DNA from: Erigeron canadensis
Taxonomy: Eukaryota; Streptophyta; Magnoliopsida; Asterales; Asteraceae
Length of the DNA stretch: 64,000 nt
Assembly (NCBI RefSeq): GCF_010389155.1
Contig: NC_057767.1
Location: forward strand, 868,001-932,000
Direction: 5' to 3'
Made by a program: the position numbers and the translations under genes. The notes under the pieces were generated by a model. It was not told the origin of the DNA. It ran no database searches and saw only the letters and a program-made list of their open reading frames with translations. How positions within the stretch are numbered: the stretch's first letter is position 1; every line of letters begins with the position of its first letter. Below, piece after piece: positions 11,068 to 21,799 of this stretch.

Positions 11068-12282
11068 AGGGTTTAGTATTTGGGGGTGTAACTCGTGTCA
11101 AAGCATGTTCCCGTCAAAACAAGTATTTTTTTTTACAGATTGGCTTGAGGTTGACCAAAAACACTTTTTGTCCACTTCTTTTATAGATAAAATGGTTTCA
11201 GTATGTTTACAATTTTCCAGAAAAGAAATTAGAAGGTTTCATGAACTCAATATATAATCTAGGCTTTTGACCCATTTGACCATTATAAAACAAATTTGAC
11301 AGTTATCCTTTAGTTTTTGAGCTTATTTATTTGTTTTACGTGTTTGACTCGTTTAAGATAGCACATAACCTTAATCTACCCATTCATGTATCGATGAATT
11401 GAAATGCCACCTGTATCAATATACCTTAATGTGGAGAGTAATTCTTACTGACAAATATTTGACTTCTAAAGATCATGTTTTCATCAACCAGCTAGTAAAC
11501 CAAGCATACATTTTCAAAGTTCGGATGTTTGTCAATAGCCCTCCTGCCCTTCTAACCCTGTCACAGTGTTACATGTCGTCATAATGTAGACTAGTAACCC
11601 AATATTATCACAGGCACTCCATACCCAGTTCATTCACAGTGTTATGCTTAAATTTATAGAGTGATCATAATGTTTTTTTTATAGTGATTTAGGGCTTACT
11701 ACAATATTGTTCTGTTGACTGTAAGAAATTTTGGTAAGTCACTGTTTTGAGTTTTTGACTTTTGGTGCAGATGTTTTGATGTACATTACCTCATACCGTT
11801 TGTTTAACTTAGGTAATTTGTATATATTAGGTAATTTGTATATATTAAATAGACATTGAAGCTTTGATGGATAAACATTATCGATGTCTATAATTCAACC
11901 TCCCCATATACATTATTGAGGTGTTAGGACCCAAAAGCCGTAAAAACAACATTGAGTGTTATATTTACATGCATATGTGAACACAATTGGAAAGTTCTTT
12001 TGACAACTTGGACAACAAAAAATTCCTGATATAACGTGAGAAGTATGTTCAACATGTCAAGCTTTGATCCAATTTTTTATGTCGTTAAGTGACCCCGAAG
12101 AAACGTGAAAATTACGTTTATATTAGGTGTCTCCATATCCAATAACAAAAGGACACATTCTAACAAAAATTTTAAATAACCATTTTCTTAACCATATATA
12201 CAAGTTAATGATCACAAAACACAAAAGTTATCATTCATATATATCTTGAACTAATACTATAACCATATATATATATATATAT

Positions 12283-12459
12283 AGAAAAGTGAGTATGAGG
12301 CTGTTATGCACTCAAATTGGATAAAAAACCCCTCACATATCAATATTTTAATATTTTGAATAAATGTTTAGCCCCCCATGATTTTTATGGTTTAAAAAAG
12401 GGTATGTGAGGGGTTTTTCACCCAACTTAGGTGTCTAACAGCCTCATATTCCCTTCCCC
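12283..12459. mobile_element. Fold-back MITE just upstream of the dioxygenase pseudogene start
   Basis: Two arms of roughly 70 bp face each other: GAGTATGAGGCTGTTATGCA...AAAAACCCCTCACATA and TATGTGAGGGGTTTTTCACC...TAACAGCCTCATATTC. It is flanked by AT dinucleotide runs, so the target duplication cannot be read. It ends about 15 bp before the ATG at 12473. A remnant of the same terminus lies at 17877-17916. Confidence 0.8.
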
Positions 12460-12472
12460 CATATATATATAT

Positions 12473-13747
12473 ATGGCACAAGAACACATTAGTCTATTCA
12501 GTGAAGTAATGAGCATGCAACAACATAACGAAATTGTCTTTCCAGCAGTTGTCTACCCGAACCGGAATGTTGGCAAGCCAATTCAACTAAAAGATGCTAT
12601 AAAAGCCAACCAGAAATGGCTAGATTCACTCCTTCATCAATATAGTGCTATTTTGTTTCGAGGCTTTCCTGTTTCCACTGCCTACGACTTCGTCGAATCC
12701 ACTGGCAACGATGACTTTCCTTATGGCGCTGTTGGTGCTGGAGCCAGAACTAAAGTTTGCAGACGTGTTTATACTGCTAATTAATCACCACCAGACCAAA
12801 AAATCGGTTTCCATCACGAGCTATCTCATGTATGATTTTTTTTTTTTTTTTCTGTTTATTTTAGGATAGTCAAAGTAAAGACACACACCTTCATATATAT
12901 ATATATACATGTTTTATTTGTAATGATGATTTTAGTGACTATGTGATAAGATAAGCGTTTGAGGAAAAAGGATTAACTAAAGATATTTGGTGGTTAGTCA
13001 TGAAAATGACATAATTAATTGGTGACTAGAAAGATGGTAGTCAATAGGGGCTGGCTAGATAATAAGAGATGAAAAATCTTCTTAGCAAAACAATAAACAA
13101 ATTTTCAAGGGTTACAATAAATTAACGTGTTTAATTGTTGATTTTTCCGAAGAAATTTTTATTAAAAAACAAAAATATAGTTTTTCCAACTTAAAAATAG
13201 CCCTTGCAAAGTTCATTTTCATAGTTTTCCTTGTTTTTTTTTTTTTTGGAAAATTTTTCTAAAAAGAAATGTTTTCTACAACTAAACAAGGGCGTACGTA
13301 GTTCTTGAATTAGTTGAAAACTTATCTGATGAATAATCATGATTCACAAATGTAGTGAAGTATTAATTACATTGTAGCTTCATATTATCTTGAAAGCAAC
13401 ATACTATAGATCCTAAAGAATGATCGTTCCATAGAATGGACAGAGCGAAAAGCTATACTTGAATAAACTTGAAATCAATGGTGTTTTGTGTAACAGCTTA
13501 CAGAATTTCCGTCAAAATTGTTCTTCTGTGAAGTGGAACCAGGAAGTGGTGAAGAAACTTGTATCGCTTTGAGCCATGTGATTTACGACAAGATGAAGCA
13601 AAAGCATCCGAAATTCATTGAACGTTTGGAAGAGAAAGGGTTGATTTACCAAAGGGTTATGGGAAAGCAGTTTGATCCTTCATCGGCAACAGGTCGTGGC
13701 TGTAAGGCAATGTTTATGACCGATGACAAAAAAGTGGCTGAGGAAAG
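12473..13747 (+). pseudogene. Clavaminate-synthase-like (TauD family) pseudogene
   Basis: Exon 1 (12473 to about 12829) and exon 2 (13497-13747) are collinear with the first two exons of the intact gene at 19496-21720 and over 80 percent identical by eye. Exon 1 has an in-frame loss of three codons before VESTGNDDFPYG and a GAA-to-TAA change that ends the frame at 12782-12784, just ahead of the iron-ligand motif FHHEL. Exon 2 (LTEFPSKLFFCEVEPGSGEE to KKVAEE) is open and keeps its splice borders. No third exon, which would carry the distal iron-binding His, is found downstream; ABCC debris follows instead. The upstream flank (ACAAGTTAATGATCACAAAA at 12200-12219) also matches the intact gene, so promoter and two exons were duplicated together. 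Confidence 0.9.
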
Positions 13748-14127
13748 GTAATAGATCTTTGAGATTATATGTACACGTACATATTGTTATATGTACCTAT
13801 AATTTTGTAAAGAGACTACATTTTGATATGTGCATATCACTATTTTTTTATTCATACTATTAATCTACTCATTTTAACTCGTTACCAATCCAACTAACCA
13901 AAATTCTTAAAAGGCCGTTTGGTTCAAAGATTCTAAAGGAATTTGGATTTTTTTATGTAAACTTAACATGACAATTGGAAGGAGATCTAATTATGTGCTT
14001 AATGGTCAATCCAACTCCATTTATTTTGACTGTGTTATCCAACCCTCTCATTTTCCAGCTCAAGATATTACCCCAAAGTAAGTTAGATGACAAAACGAAG
14101 TGGTAGACTCCTAAGAACAGATATGAC

Positions 14128-14592
14128 CTCTCCAATAACAGCAACCAGAGAACCCTTTTGGAATTGCAAGATTCACATGATTCAGAATCGGCTCCCTGAA
14201 TTCCTGATCACTGTTTGATCATGCACAACAGACATCTTCCATGAAAGTATCCATTTCTTCATAATGATGCTGAAGAGTTGTCTGTTTGCAAGTGATGAGG
14301 TTCATGCTCATGACATGATTGGAACTTGCTCAGTCGTCTTGTAGATATGACTCTGCCTGTAAAGAAATTTTAACAGAAAGAAAACACATTGTCTGTTAAT
14401 CGGCAAACTTTATCTTGAAGCTGTTCGTTGATAAGAGGGCATATGCATAACTCACGTCAACAAGGGAAAACGGGTAGGTAACTACTGGCAAGATATTTGC
14501 AAAGGCGCACGCACCTTTCATCCTTTTGCTTCATCGTGTTTGTAGTGGCACTGGCAATCAACTGAGCAATCCATCTATTTACTACAAGTTTG
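14128..14592 (-). pseudogene. Second ABCC transporter pseudogene fragment
   Basis: Two minus-strand exons are visible. 14515-14586 reads NRWIAQLIASATTNTMKQKD and ER before a GTGCGTG donor; this is a transmembrane-domain cytoplasmic-loop segment of ABCC proteins. 14128-14356 starts after TTACAG and reads RVISTRRLSKFQSC, a stop, SDQEFREPILNHVNLAIPKG and SLVAVIGE before a GTCATA donor. The two exons would normally be separated by more coding sequence, so internal exons are lost. The NBD exon is about 80 percent identical to that at 10935-11067, in the same orientation. Confidence 0.8.
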
Positions 14593-14974
14593 TAACTTTA
14601 TCAGTATGAATACATAGATATCATGTACTATAAAAAGATTCAAGTTTACCCACAATTTAATTTGAAGTGTATTAAACTCAGGCTACTAATTAGCTTAGAG
14701 TTTAAGAGCTTAGTTGTGCTTATGAGGAATGGAAAATGAATTAAAGGACAATGATGATGCTGAATTAAATGATCAGGAAGGCTATCTAATGAAGATCAGC
14801 GCATTTTTTACAAAAAGAACAAGAGATGTAAACGACTGACATTAATTTCAATGAAAGGCGTTTGAAGGAGATAGAAATGAGATTGACAAACACACACACA
14901 CAAAATACATAGTTTCAAAACAAACATACTTCCAATACACATGCTAGATTAAAAACGAAGAACAATCGGACATG

Positions 14975-15384
14975 TCATTTTACAAAACAAACGGCTGTGT
15001 CATCATTGATTGCTTTCAATGCCCAACAAGGTCCATCGTACAATGTGGTATAGAGATCCTTAACGGCAACCATGTTGAAGATATCATCAGCAAACCCCCT
15101 ATTAAGAATAGCCCTAAACGCCAGCTTCATGAGGCTTACGATCCTCAATTGGAAAGAAGCCTGACATGACAAGATCGAGAAACATATTCATAAAGGAGCT
15201 GATGATGATGATACATATATGGGAATATAAAAGGAAGGTGATGTGGTATATAATAAAAGGAAAAAAGAGTACCATGAGAAGGTGAACAAGATCGCATGGT
15301 GTCTGGCCTTGGAGAAATTCGGAATCGAATTCCCTCAACGTGGCTGCAAGGAGACCCAGATCCTCATCATCGTATTCATCTTCG

Positions 15385-15450
<66 letters not shown>

Positions 15451-15465
15451 TCCTCGTCGTCCTCG

Positions 15466-15504
<39 letters not shown>

Positions 15505-15818
15505 TCGTCGTCGTCATCATCATCATCATCATCGTCGTCGTCGTCGTCATCATCATCATCTTGATGGGCTTTCATGATGTTGAAACGTCCCACACAATAT
15601 TTATTAACCAATAAAACGGTGTCCTTTGAGATAATCAATCTTCCAATATAGCCTATATCACAGTAATCCGCCACACAATGATAATAATAATCCCCATCCA
15701 TGATTTCCAAACTCCTGCGGAGGACTACAGATTCATAGAAACATCTCGGATCCAGAAACGCAGCCTCACCGCCCGGACAACAAACACCAAACCTCGGCTC
15801 CTCCTCCTTATTTTCCAT
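14975..15818 (-). CDS. Divergent SKP1-like protein with a long Asp/Glu tract
   Basis: Exon 1 (15273-15818) and exon 2 (14975-15160) join in phase across a 112-bp GT-AG intron to give 243 aa. Residues 60-76 (RLIISKDTVLLVNKYC) resemble the POZ-fold helix of SKP1. Residues 160-205 (REFDSEFL, then DLVHLLMASFQLRIVSLMKL) align with the SKP1 stretch that reads W-D-x-E-F, then L-L-x-A-x-x-L-x-I-x-S-L-x-x-L, leading into the F-box-binding helices. SKP1 proteins link cullin 1 to F-box proteins in SCF ubiquitin ligases. Between the two halves, residues 87-153 are almost only Asp and Glu, replacing the short loop of normal SKP1 (about 160 aa). The C-terminal region that contacts F-boxes is poorly conserved, so SCF function is uncertain. 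The start at 15818 is the first ATG and precedes an acidic MENKEEE. The frame is open throughout. SKP1 assignment is by motif spacing, not by search. Confidence 0.6.
15370..15567. repeat. GAY/GAR trinucleotide repeat inside the SKP1-like exon
   Basis: About 200 bp of interrupted TCN/TCA-type triplets (GAT, GAC and GAG on the coding strand), in blocks of identical units such as GTCCTC and GTCATC pairs. The pattern of blocks points to replication slippage. It is a triplet repeat, so length changes keep the frame. Confidence 0.95.
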
Positions 15819-15984
15819 GGCCGGTCGATGATTTTGGAAAGAATGAAATTCATAAAAACCCTAATTTTCAGATCTATCCGATCAACAACTTATATTCCCA
15901 TTTTATTTTTATTTTTTCTATTATCCTCACTAAATACTTACTTCCTATTTTCAGCCCTTAACCTAATCTACCTGTCCATTTCAA

Positions 15985-16195
15985 TTAGGGCTGTAAACGA
16001 GCCGAGCTCGAACTCGTTTAAGGAGCTTTGGCTCTTTCGAGTCTTAGTTTTTAAACTCGAGCTCGGCTCGTATATTATTATGAAAGCTCGACCTCGGCTC
16101 GTTTGTCAAAAAAGAAAAAAAAAAAACTAAACAAGTTCGAGCGAGCTTGAGCTCGGTTATTGATCAAAACTAAGCTCTATTACTAGAGGCTCGTT
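15985..16195. repeat. GAGCTCG-rich dispersed repeat
   Basis: Starts AGGGCTGTAAACGAGCCGAG and repeats GAGCTCG/GCTCGA motifs, in direct and inverted order, up to about 16190 (GGCTCGTTAAAATAAA). Sequences of this type are common in plant genomes and probably belong to a DNA transposon end; the family is not identified here. Confidence 0.5.
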
Positions 16196-16409
16196 AAAAT
16201 AAATTAGGTTTAGGTTTGGGAGTACCTTCATTTGGGAGATGAGACGATTCTTCCAAAGATTTGCATGTCAAATTTTTATCATGTATGGGATTAAAATCCA
16301 AAGTGGTGTGATAATTTAAGACCCATTCTTTACCATAGAAGCAAGGATATGCAATTGCATACCCTGTGCAATTAAGCTTCAACCAATGGTTTAAAATTTT
16401 GTTTTTCAA
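16195..16409 (-). repeat. Shared segment, copy 2, with an open 71-codon frame
   Basis: Same segment as 9010-9168, here with an uninterrupted minus-strand reading: GKEWVLNYHTTLDFNPIHDK then a run ending GTPKPKPNLF and a stop. No family is recognised. It may be a captured exon or part of a transposon. A frame kept over 70 codons is weak support for coding origin. Confidence 0.45.
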
Positions 16410-17876
16410 GTTATGTGTAAATCTAACCTTGGGTGCATGCCCTTTTGGCCTTTTAATTGCAGATAGTCAGCCAAACAATCTTTTTGCATTTTAAACAAAT
16501 CTAAATTGATTTATAGTTATTTGTCAGGTGGACCATCTTCCTAATTATAACGAAGAAAGCAAGATAATAAACATTGATTTAGGAAGCCACCGAGGATCTT
16601 TTCGTCAAGACATTACCCAATTCTATGGAATCAGGCGGACTCCTTATCATCATGACCAAAATAAAGTACTCTCACCTCACCAAGAACTGCATTATACAAT
16701 ATCATCTGAGGAATGATGATTTATATTCCATCGCGATCTCCAAGAGTGAAGATAGCTAGTGGGAGAACATTTTCTACGCCTATGGAAATGTATGCTAGGG
16801 GGACTACAGAGGCTAATCATTGCAGGCTCAAAATTCATCGTTTTCGACTTTGTGTATGGGGGGATTGGAAAGCTTACGATGGTTTAAACTACGACATGGT
16901 AATTAATGCGTTTAAAAGAGTTGCTTCACTAATTGATGTGGTCCCGTTGCTTGAAACCAAGGATTTGTTATTCAACGCGCCTCTGTTAATAATGCTTGTA
17001 TCGGAATCGAATTGGTGGGGTGGTAATATATAAGCTTAGTCTTCAATTCTTTGGAGTAAACGGAGGTTCCATCCTCGATCCCTTGGAGCATTATCTGGAG
17101 ATTTAGTCTAGATTCAATTAGATGTAGAAATTTGTTGTTCAGAAAAACAAAAAAAATGTGTGCTTGGTTAATTTACTCCACAAGAAGATTAATATAGTCA
17201 ACTCGTTATCAAAGTACAATCATTTGACATATAAATGCCCCAATGAAGACATTTTTTTGCAAGCATTATGAGTATATGTTACCTAAACTATCATCAACTG
17301 ACCTAGCCGTTGCTTCTCGTTTATAAACACATTTAAACCATAAACAAGAAAATGTACGTGTATAAGTCATATATAACATCTTTTGAGGTGATCTGTTAAA
17401 ATCCTCATATCGTTATAGTACGTGAACTTAACTCCTTGAAACCTAATATCGGCAGAGCCTAACAATCAATGCAAAGCACATGTCAAAATTGTATATATAT
17501 CTATGTGTATCGTTATACATACCGCCTCTGAAATTCATAAACTAAACCTAATATTTCCAATCAAAACACAAAAGGCAAAGCTAAAATGCTAATACACAAA
17601 TATACATACAGATATACAAATTATTATAATTATATATACATAACTTGAGCCTAAAAATTGAGCTTAAAAAAAACAAAAAGCAAAGATACAAATTATTATT
17701 ATATCTATATATCATGTGTGTATGCACAGTTTGCACATGAATCATTTGAGCCTAAAAATTCAGAGAATAGCGCAAAAAGGATAGCTAAACTGCTAACACA
17801 CAACAATACATACAAATTATAACTAAATATAAATGCATACATACCCTTAGATGTGTATATATATATATATATATCA

Positions 17877-17916
17877 CTTAAGTTGGATGCATAACAGCCC
17901 CATACTCACTTTTCTC
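17877..17916. mobile_element. Isolated terminus of the 12.3-kb MITE family
   Basis: AAGTTGGATGCATAACAGCC followed by CCATACTCACTTTTC is the reverse complement of the left end of the MITE at 12283, with few changes. No partner arm is present, so this is a solo end or a truncated copy lying between two AT runs. Confidence 0.65.
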
Positions 17917-17933
17917 ATATATATATATATATA

Positions 17934-17975
17934 CTAGTCTAGTACCCGCGCGTTGCAGCGGCTCCGGTTTAGAGC
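17934..17975 (-). mobile_element. Helitron-like 3' terminus
   Basis: On the minus strand, CCGCTGCAACGCGCGG (hairpin with one bulged base) is followed by GTACTAGA and CTAG, then T. A second possible CTAG lies 5 bp inside. The element would extend to the right of this point; its 5' end was not located. Confidence 0.55.
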
Positions 17976-19495
17976 GCGCAAGATGCGATAACAGTAATAA
18001 TTTACATGTTTAATTTTTTTTCTAAGAGATGCGGCGATGTGGTAATTTCAAGCGGCATCTTGTCTAATATTGTAAATATTAATCGTGTATTAGGTACAAG
18101 AATTAAACAAACCCCCATAAGTGTATATTTGTTTGCAAACTATCAAAAGAACTGCAAATTGAATGTCTATATGATAAACTTCTGGATTAACGCATGATTG
18201 ATGAAAAAACTCGTCAAAATTTTGAACTATAGAATCAAACCCAACCCAAACTCTCATTTTTTAATCAAACCCAACCCAAGAACATTATATGCAATTTTTA
18301 ATCAAACCCAACCTACAAATGATATATACAAAAATTTCAATTCGAGAAAATTCTAATAAAACCCAAGATATCATGTAATAGATATAAAAAACAATTAAAA
18401 AGTGAGTATTAATAAAAGATGCATACATACAGATCTGCTTTAGATCTGCTTTCTTTGGTTCTTTTATCAATAAATCCGATTTGTGTATTCAAACAATAAT
18501 GAGCAGACCATGAAAACCAGCAGGAATTTCAAAATAAAATATCATTTTATTGATTACTATAAAAAGCTACAATAAATCAAAACAAGAGGATTAGAGAATG
18601 GCGAGAAGCTATGATTAAAAATTGCAGGTAAATAAACGATATTTTTAGTGGCGATAAGATGAGAAGATGAAAATCGTTGATGAGAGAGGTGAGAAGCTAT
18701 GAGGAGATGGGTTTGAATTTGAAATGAAAACCTAGATTGGTAAAGAATAGCTCCATCGCAGAAAAACGTCCCAACTAAGATTTGAACTCCCAACTTCATG
18801 TGGATGCGAATATCTCAAATTTTGAGATCCATACTAACCATGATTTATTTCTATCATTACCATTGGTGTATGAACTATACCCACATAACCATGATTTATT
18901 TTAAAAGCAACGCACTAGAATCATGTTACATTCTGTAAATACTAGAATCATACGTATAATTATAGTACAATTAAAAATATTTATAGATATGAAATCGGTA
19001 ACGAGTATATGATGAATCTATAGTATTTTCTTTTGTTTCGTATAACGTTTTCTTTTTTGATACAATAACTTTTATCAATTCAAAGCACTTACAAGGCAAT
19101 CACATTTTCTCATCTGATAGAATCGTACATAAGGTTAAAATAGTAACTTTGTTATCCAGAATATTCTTTTCAAAACAAATATCAAACAGTTGTTTTCATT
19201 TAAAATCATGTTCATTCACATAATTAAGTAGGGTATAGGGATTTGAGTAAATATATGAATGTGGTTAAATATTCTATCATGAAGCATACTATTTGATGAT
19301 TGATAGTATGTCATTCATAATAGGCCGGGTAAGCTAGACAAGTTATCAAAATGTATAAAATATATGTATGTTTAAGTTTATAAAGATTCAAACACACTTT
19401 GACAAGGTTTATTCATTGTGAAAATTTCACATGTAAGGAAACACACACACATTGACAAACATATATAACACGACACGATCTCACTTATAAAGCCT

Positions 19496-21720
19496 TTATT
19501 TGCAAAACGAAGCAAGTATGCGGCGAGGTGGGGTGAGCAAAGGCCTCCGTGAATGAAGAACTGCCAAGTTATCAATCAAAAGAACATCACCCCTTTGCCA
19601 TTGCAATGCAACACACTCTTCGTCCAACATGTTTAAATAGTCATGCACCTCTTCAGGAGGTAGCGGTTCTCCATCACCGAAAACAACTATTTTTGATGGA
19701 TCATCGTTTAACTGATCCTTGACTCCGTATGAAGTTGCAAGACCATTGAACCAGGTCTTCTGTTGTCTTGCCTCGTCATATCTAAAACAAGGCTTGGGAC
19801 CTACTACAACTTTCACATTATCACCTTTCCATTCTAGCTTTGTTCCCGACTTGGCTGCCCTGTAATTTGAATATAACAATTAGTTCATTTGATCTCAAAT
19901 GTCAACGGTATATGTACACGCTAAGGGGCAGTTTGGTGCACAGATTATAAGAGAATTGGATGTCTCTGTCATGCTAAGTTAACATGAGAAATATAACAAA
20001 TTCCTTTCGATTACATTAGAATCTTCTAATTAACCAACGGCCCTTAAGAATTCTGGTTTGTTGGATTGGTCACGATATAAAATGAGTATATTCATATATA
20101 GTATAACAATATGTAGTCCACTTTACAAAGTAATACACTTTGTTGAGTATTACTTGCATTGGTTGTTTATGGCTAAGTGTATAGTGCACATATAATCTCA
20201 GATCTATACATACCTTTCCTCGGCTACTTTTTTGTCATCCGTCGAGAACATTTCCTTCCAGCCACGACCTATTGCCGATGAAGAATCAAACTCTTTTCCC
20301 ATGACCCTGTTGTAAATCAACCCTTTCTCTTCCAACCGTTGGATGAACTTCGGATGCTTTTGTTTCATCTTGTCGTAAATCACTTGGCTCAAAACTATAC
20401 AAGTTTCTCCACCACTTCCTGGTTCCACTTCACAGAAGAAGAATAATTTCGATGGAGATTCATTAAGCTGTACACAAATTAAAAACCATTGAATTTGAAG
20501 TTTAGTCAAGTACATGAAAAGATATATCTAAGAGATTTATTTGAGTGATCACCCAAGCTAGTAAAATTTTAAAGTTTTATTTAGGTAAAATTACATAGAA
20601 GACATACACTAGATTTCAAGATTATTCAAGTAATTAAAGCGTTTCGCCCCATCCATTTTATGGAACGACCATTCTTTAGGATTTCTAGTATCTTGCTTCA
20701 AAGATACAATGAAACAACCATGTAATTTAATACTACCGTTGGGTACAGAAAGCTTTTGCTACATTAAAGGAACTATTTGGTTCTCAGAATGTATGGGAAT
20801 TTGGTGTCTGGTGAAATGAAATTTGAACTTTCTTCTTGTCATGTTTAACACATTGACCTCTAGAGACACCAATTTCCCATGCATTATGGGAACCAAATAG
20901 TTCCTTTAATATAGCAAAAGCTTTATGTACCCAACGGTAGTGTTAAGTTACATGGTTGTTTCACCCTGACCTCTGAGGTCAGGGGTTCATCTTCATCCCA
21001 TGCAAAAGGCCGGAGGTCCTTTTTTTACCATTTAACTAGAACCTCGAAGCAGCCTCTCTACCTTGGTATGGGTAAGGTCGTCTGTCTATATCTTAACCTC
21101 CCCCATATACCGTCAAGGTATTGGGGCTCAAAACCCACGGAAGGTGGAAGTGGGCTGTTTCTTTCTTTATGTTAAGTTTATATACAAAAATCTAAATTCT
21201 ATGCTGCCCACTTCCCATAAATTCTAAGAACCAAACGGCCCCTAAGTTCTATGGAATTGATTCGAGTTTGATGGTGGACATATTGTAAATATATGTGGGT
21301 GAATGTGTGTTTCGATACTTGCCTATTAATCTTAAAAGAAACATAAAGAAAAGTCATTCATACATGAGATAGCTCGTGATGGAAACCGATTTTTTGTTCA
21401 GGTGGTGATTCATTAGCAGTATAAACTCGTCCGCAAACTTTAGTCCTGGCTCCAGCACCCCCATAAGGAAAGTCATCGTAGCCAGTGGATTCAACGACTT
21501 CATTGAAGTCATAGGCAGTGGAAACAGGAAAGCCTCTAAACAAAACAGCACTGTATTGAAGGAGAAGAGAATCTATCCATTTCGTGTTAGCTTTTATAGC
21601 ATCTGGAAGTTGGATTGGCTTAAAAATATTCGGGTTTGGTTTGAGAACTGCCGGAAAGACAAGTTCGTTGCTAGTTTGCAAGCTCATTACTTCACTGAAT
21701 AGACTTTGTTCTTGTGCCAT
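19496..21720 (-). CDS. Clavaminate-synthase-like Fe(II)/2-oxoglutarate dioxygenase
   Basis: Three exons join in phase: 21364-21720, 20214-20467 and 19496-19859, giving 324 aa, close to the usual 330 aa of the plant family typified by Arabidopsis At3g21360 (TauD/TfdA fold). Exon 1 carries HQYSAVLFRGF-like text (here LLQYSAVLFRGFPVSTAYDF) and ends with FHHELSH, the His-x-Glu pair expected to bind iron. Exon 2 contains SPSKLFFFCEVEPGSGGET and IGRGWKEMF. Exon 3 contains FGDGEPLPPEEV, QRGDVLLIDNLAVLHSRRP (with the distal iron-binding His) and the C-terminal PPRRILASFCK, whose Arg residues normally hold 2-oxoglutarate. All key residues are present. The physiological substrate of this family is not established. 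A TATA-rich run lies at about 21776-21790. Intron 1 contains a fold-back MITE and intron 2 a small MITE-like insert. A broken copy faces it at 12473-13747. Confidence 0.93.
19923..20048. mobile_element. Small MITE in intron 2 of the dioxygenase gene
   Basis: Ends read TAAGGGGCAGTTTGGTGCAC and, facing it, AACCAACGGCCCTTAAG. This inverted GGGCNGTTTGGT terminus is typical of Tourist- or hAT-like plant MITEs. The TAA/TTA bases at the ends would fit a 3-bp target duplication but are also part of the palindrome. Confidence 0.55.
20707..20967. mobile_element. Fold-back MITE in intron 1 of the dioxygenase gene
   Basis: Two arms of about 100 bp are inverted copies: AACAACCATGTAATTTAATA...ACCGTTGGGTACAGAAAGCT on the left and AGCTTTATGTACCCAACGGT...TTACATGGTTGTTTCACC on the right, with a loop of about 50 bp near 20815-20865. 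The transcript would carry a long hairpin. Confidence 0.85.
20968..21175 (+). repeat. SINE-like dispersed repeat
   Basis: Contains GAGGTCAGGGGTTCATCTTC (a degenerate pol III B box), then GCAGCCTCTCTACCTTGGTA and AACCTCCCCCATATACCGTC. Related text occurs at 11895-11935, 41560-41660 (inverted), 52745-52880 and 63930-63999. The order resembles plant tRNA-derived SINEs; a tail and target duplication were not resolved. Confidence 0.45.
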
Positions 21721-21799
21721 ATTTGGTTAGTAATTTAGAATATGACTGAGACTGTGTTTTGTGATCATTAACTTGTATATATATATATAGAGATACAAG

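Larger units (their letters stand above)
16410..19495. other. Long stretch without a recognisable gene
   Basis: Two open segments near 16528-17033 show no family I recognise and no good splice partners. 17877-17916 is a terminus of the MITE seen at 12283-12459, and 17934 onwards is a Helitron-like end. 19090-19210 matches 27733-27870 (both include ACAAATATCAAACAGTTGTT), a dispersed repeat. The rest is AT-rich. Confidence 0.5.

Noticed and set aside
15340..15614. Plus-strand frames of poly-Ser, poly-Arg/His and poly-Val/Ile across 15.3-15.6 kb
   Set aside because: They are read-through of the triplet repeat in the wrong frames or strand. Only the minus-strand frame continues into non-repetitive sequence with a splice junction in phase.
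16528..17033. Two adjacent plus-strand frames as a gene
   Set aside because: No recognisable protein, no in-phase junction between them, and transposon debris on both sides.
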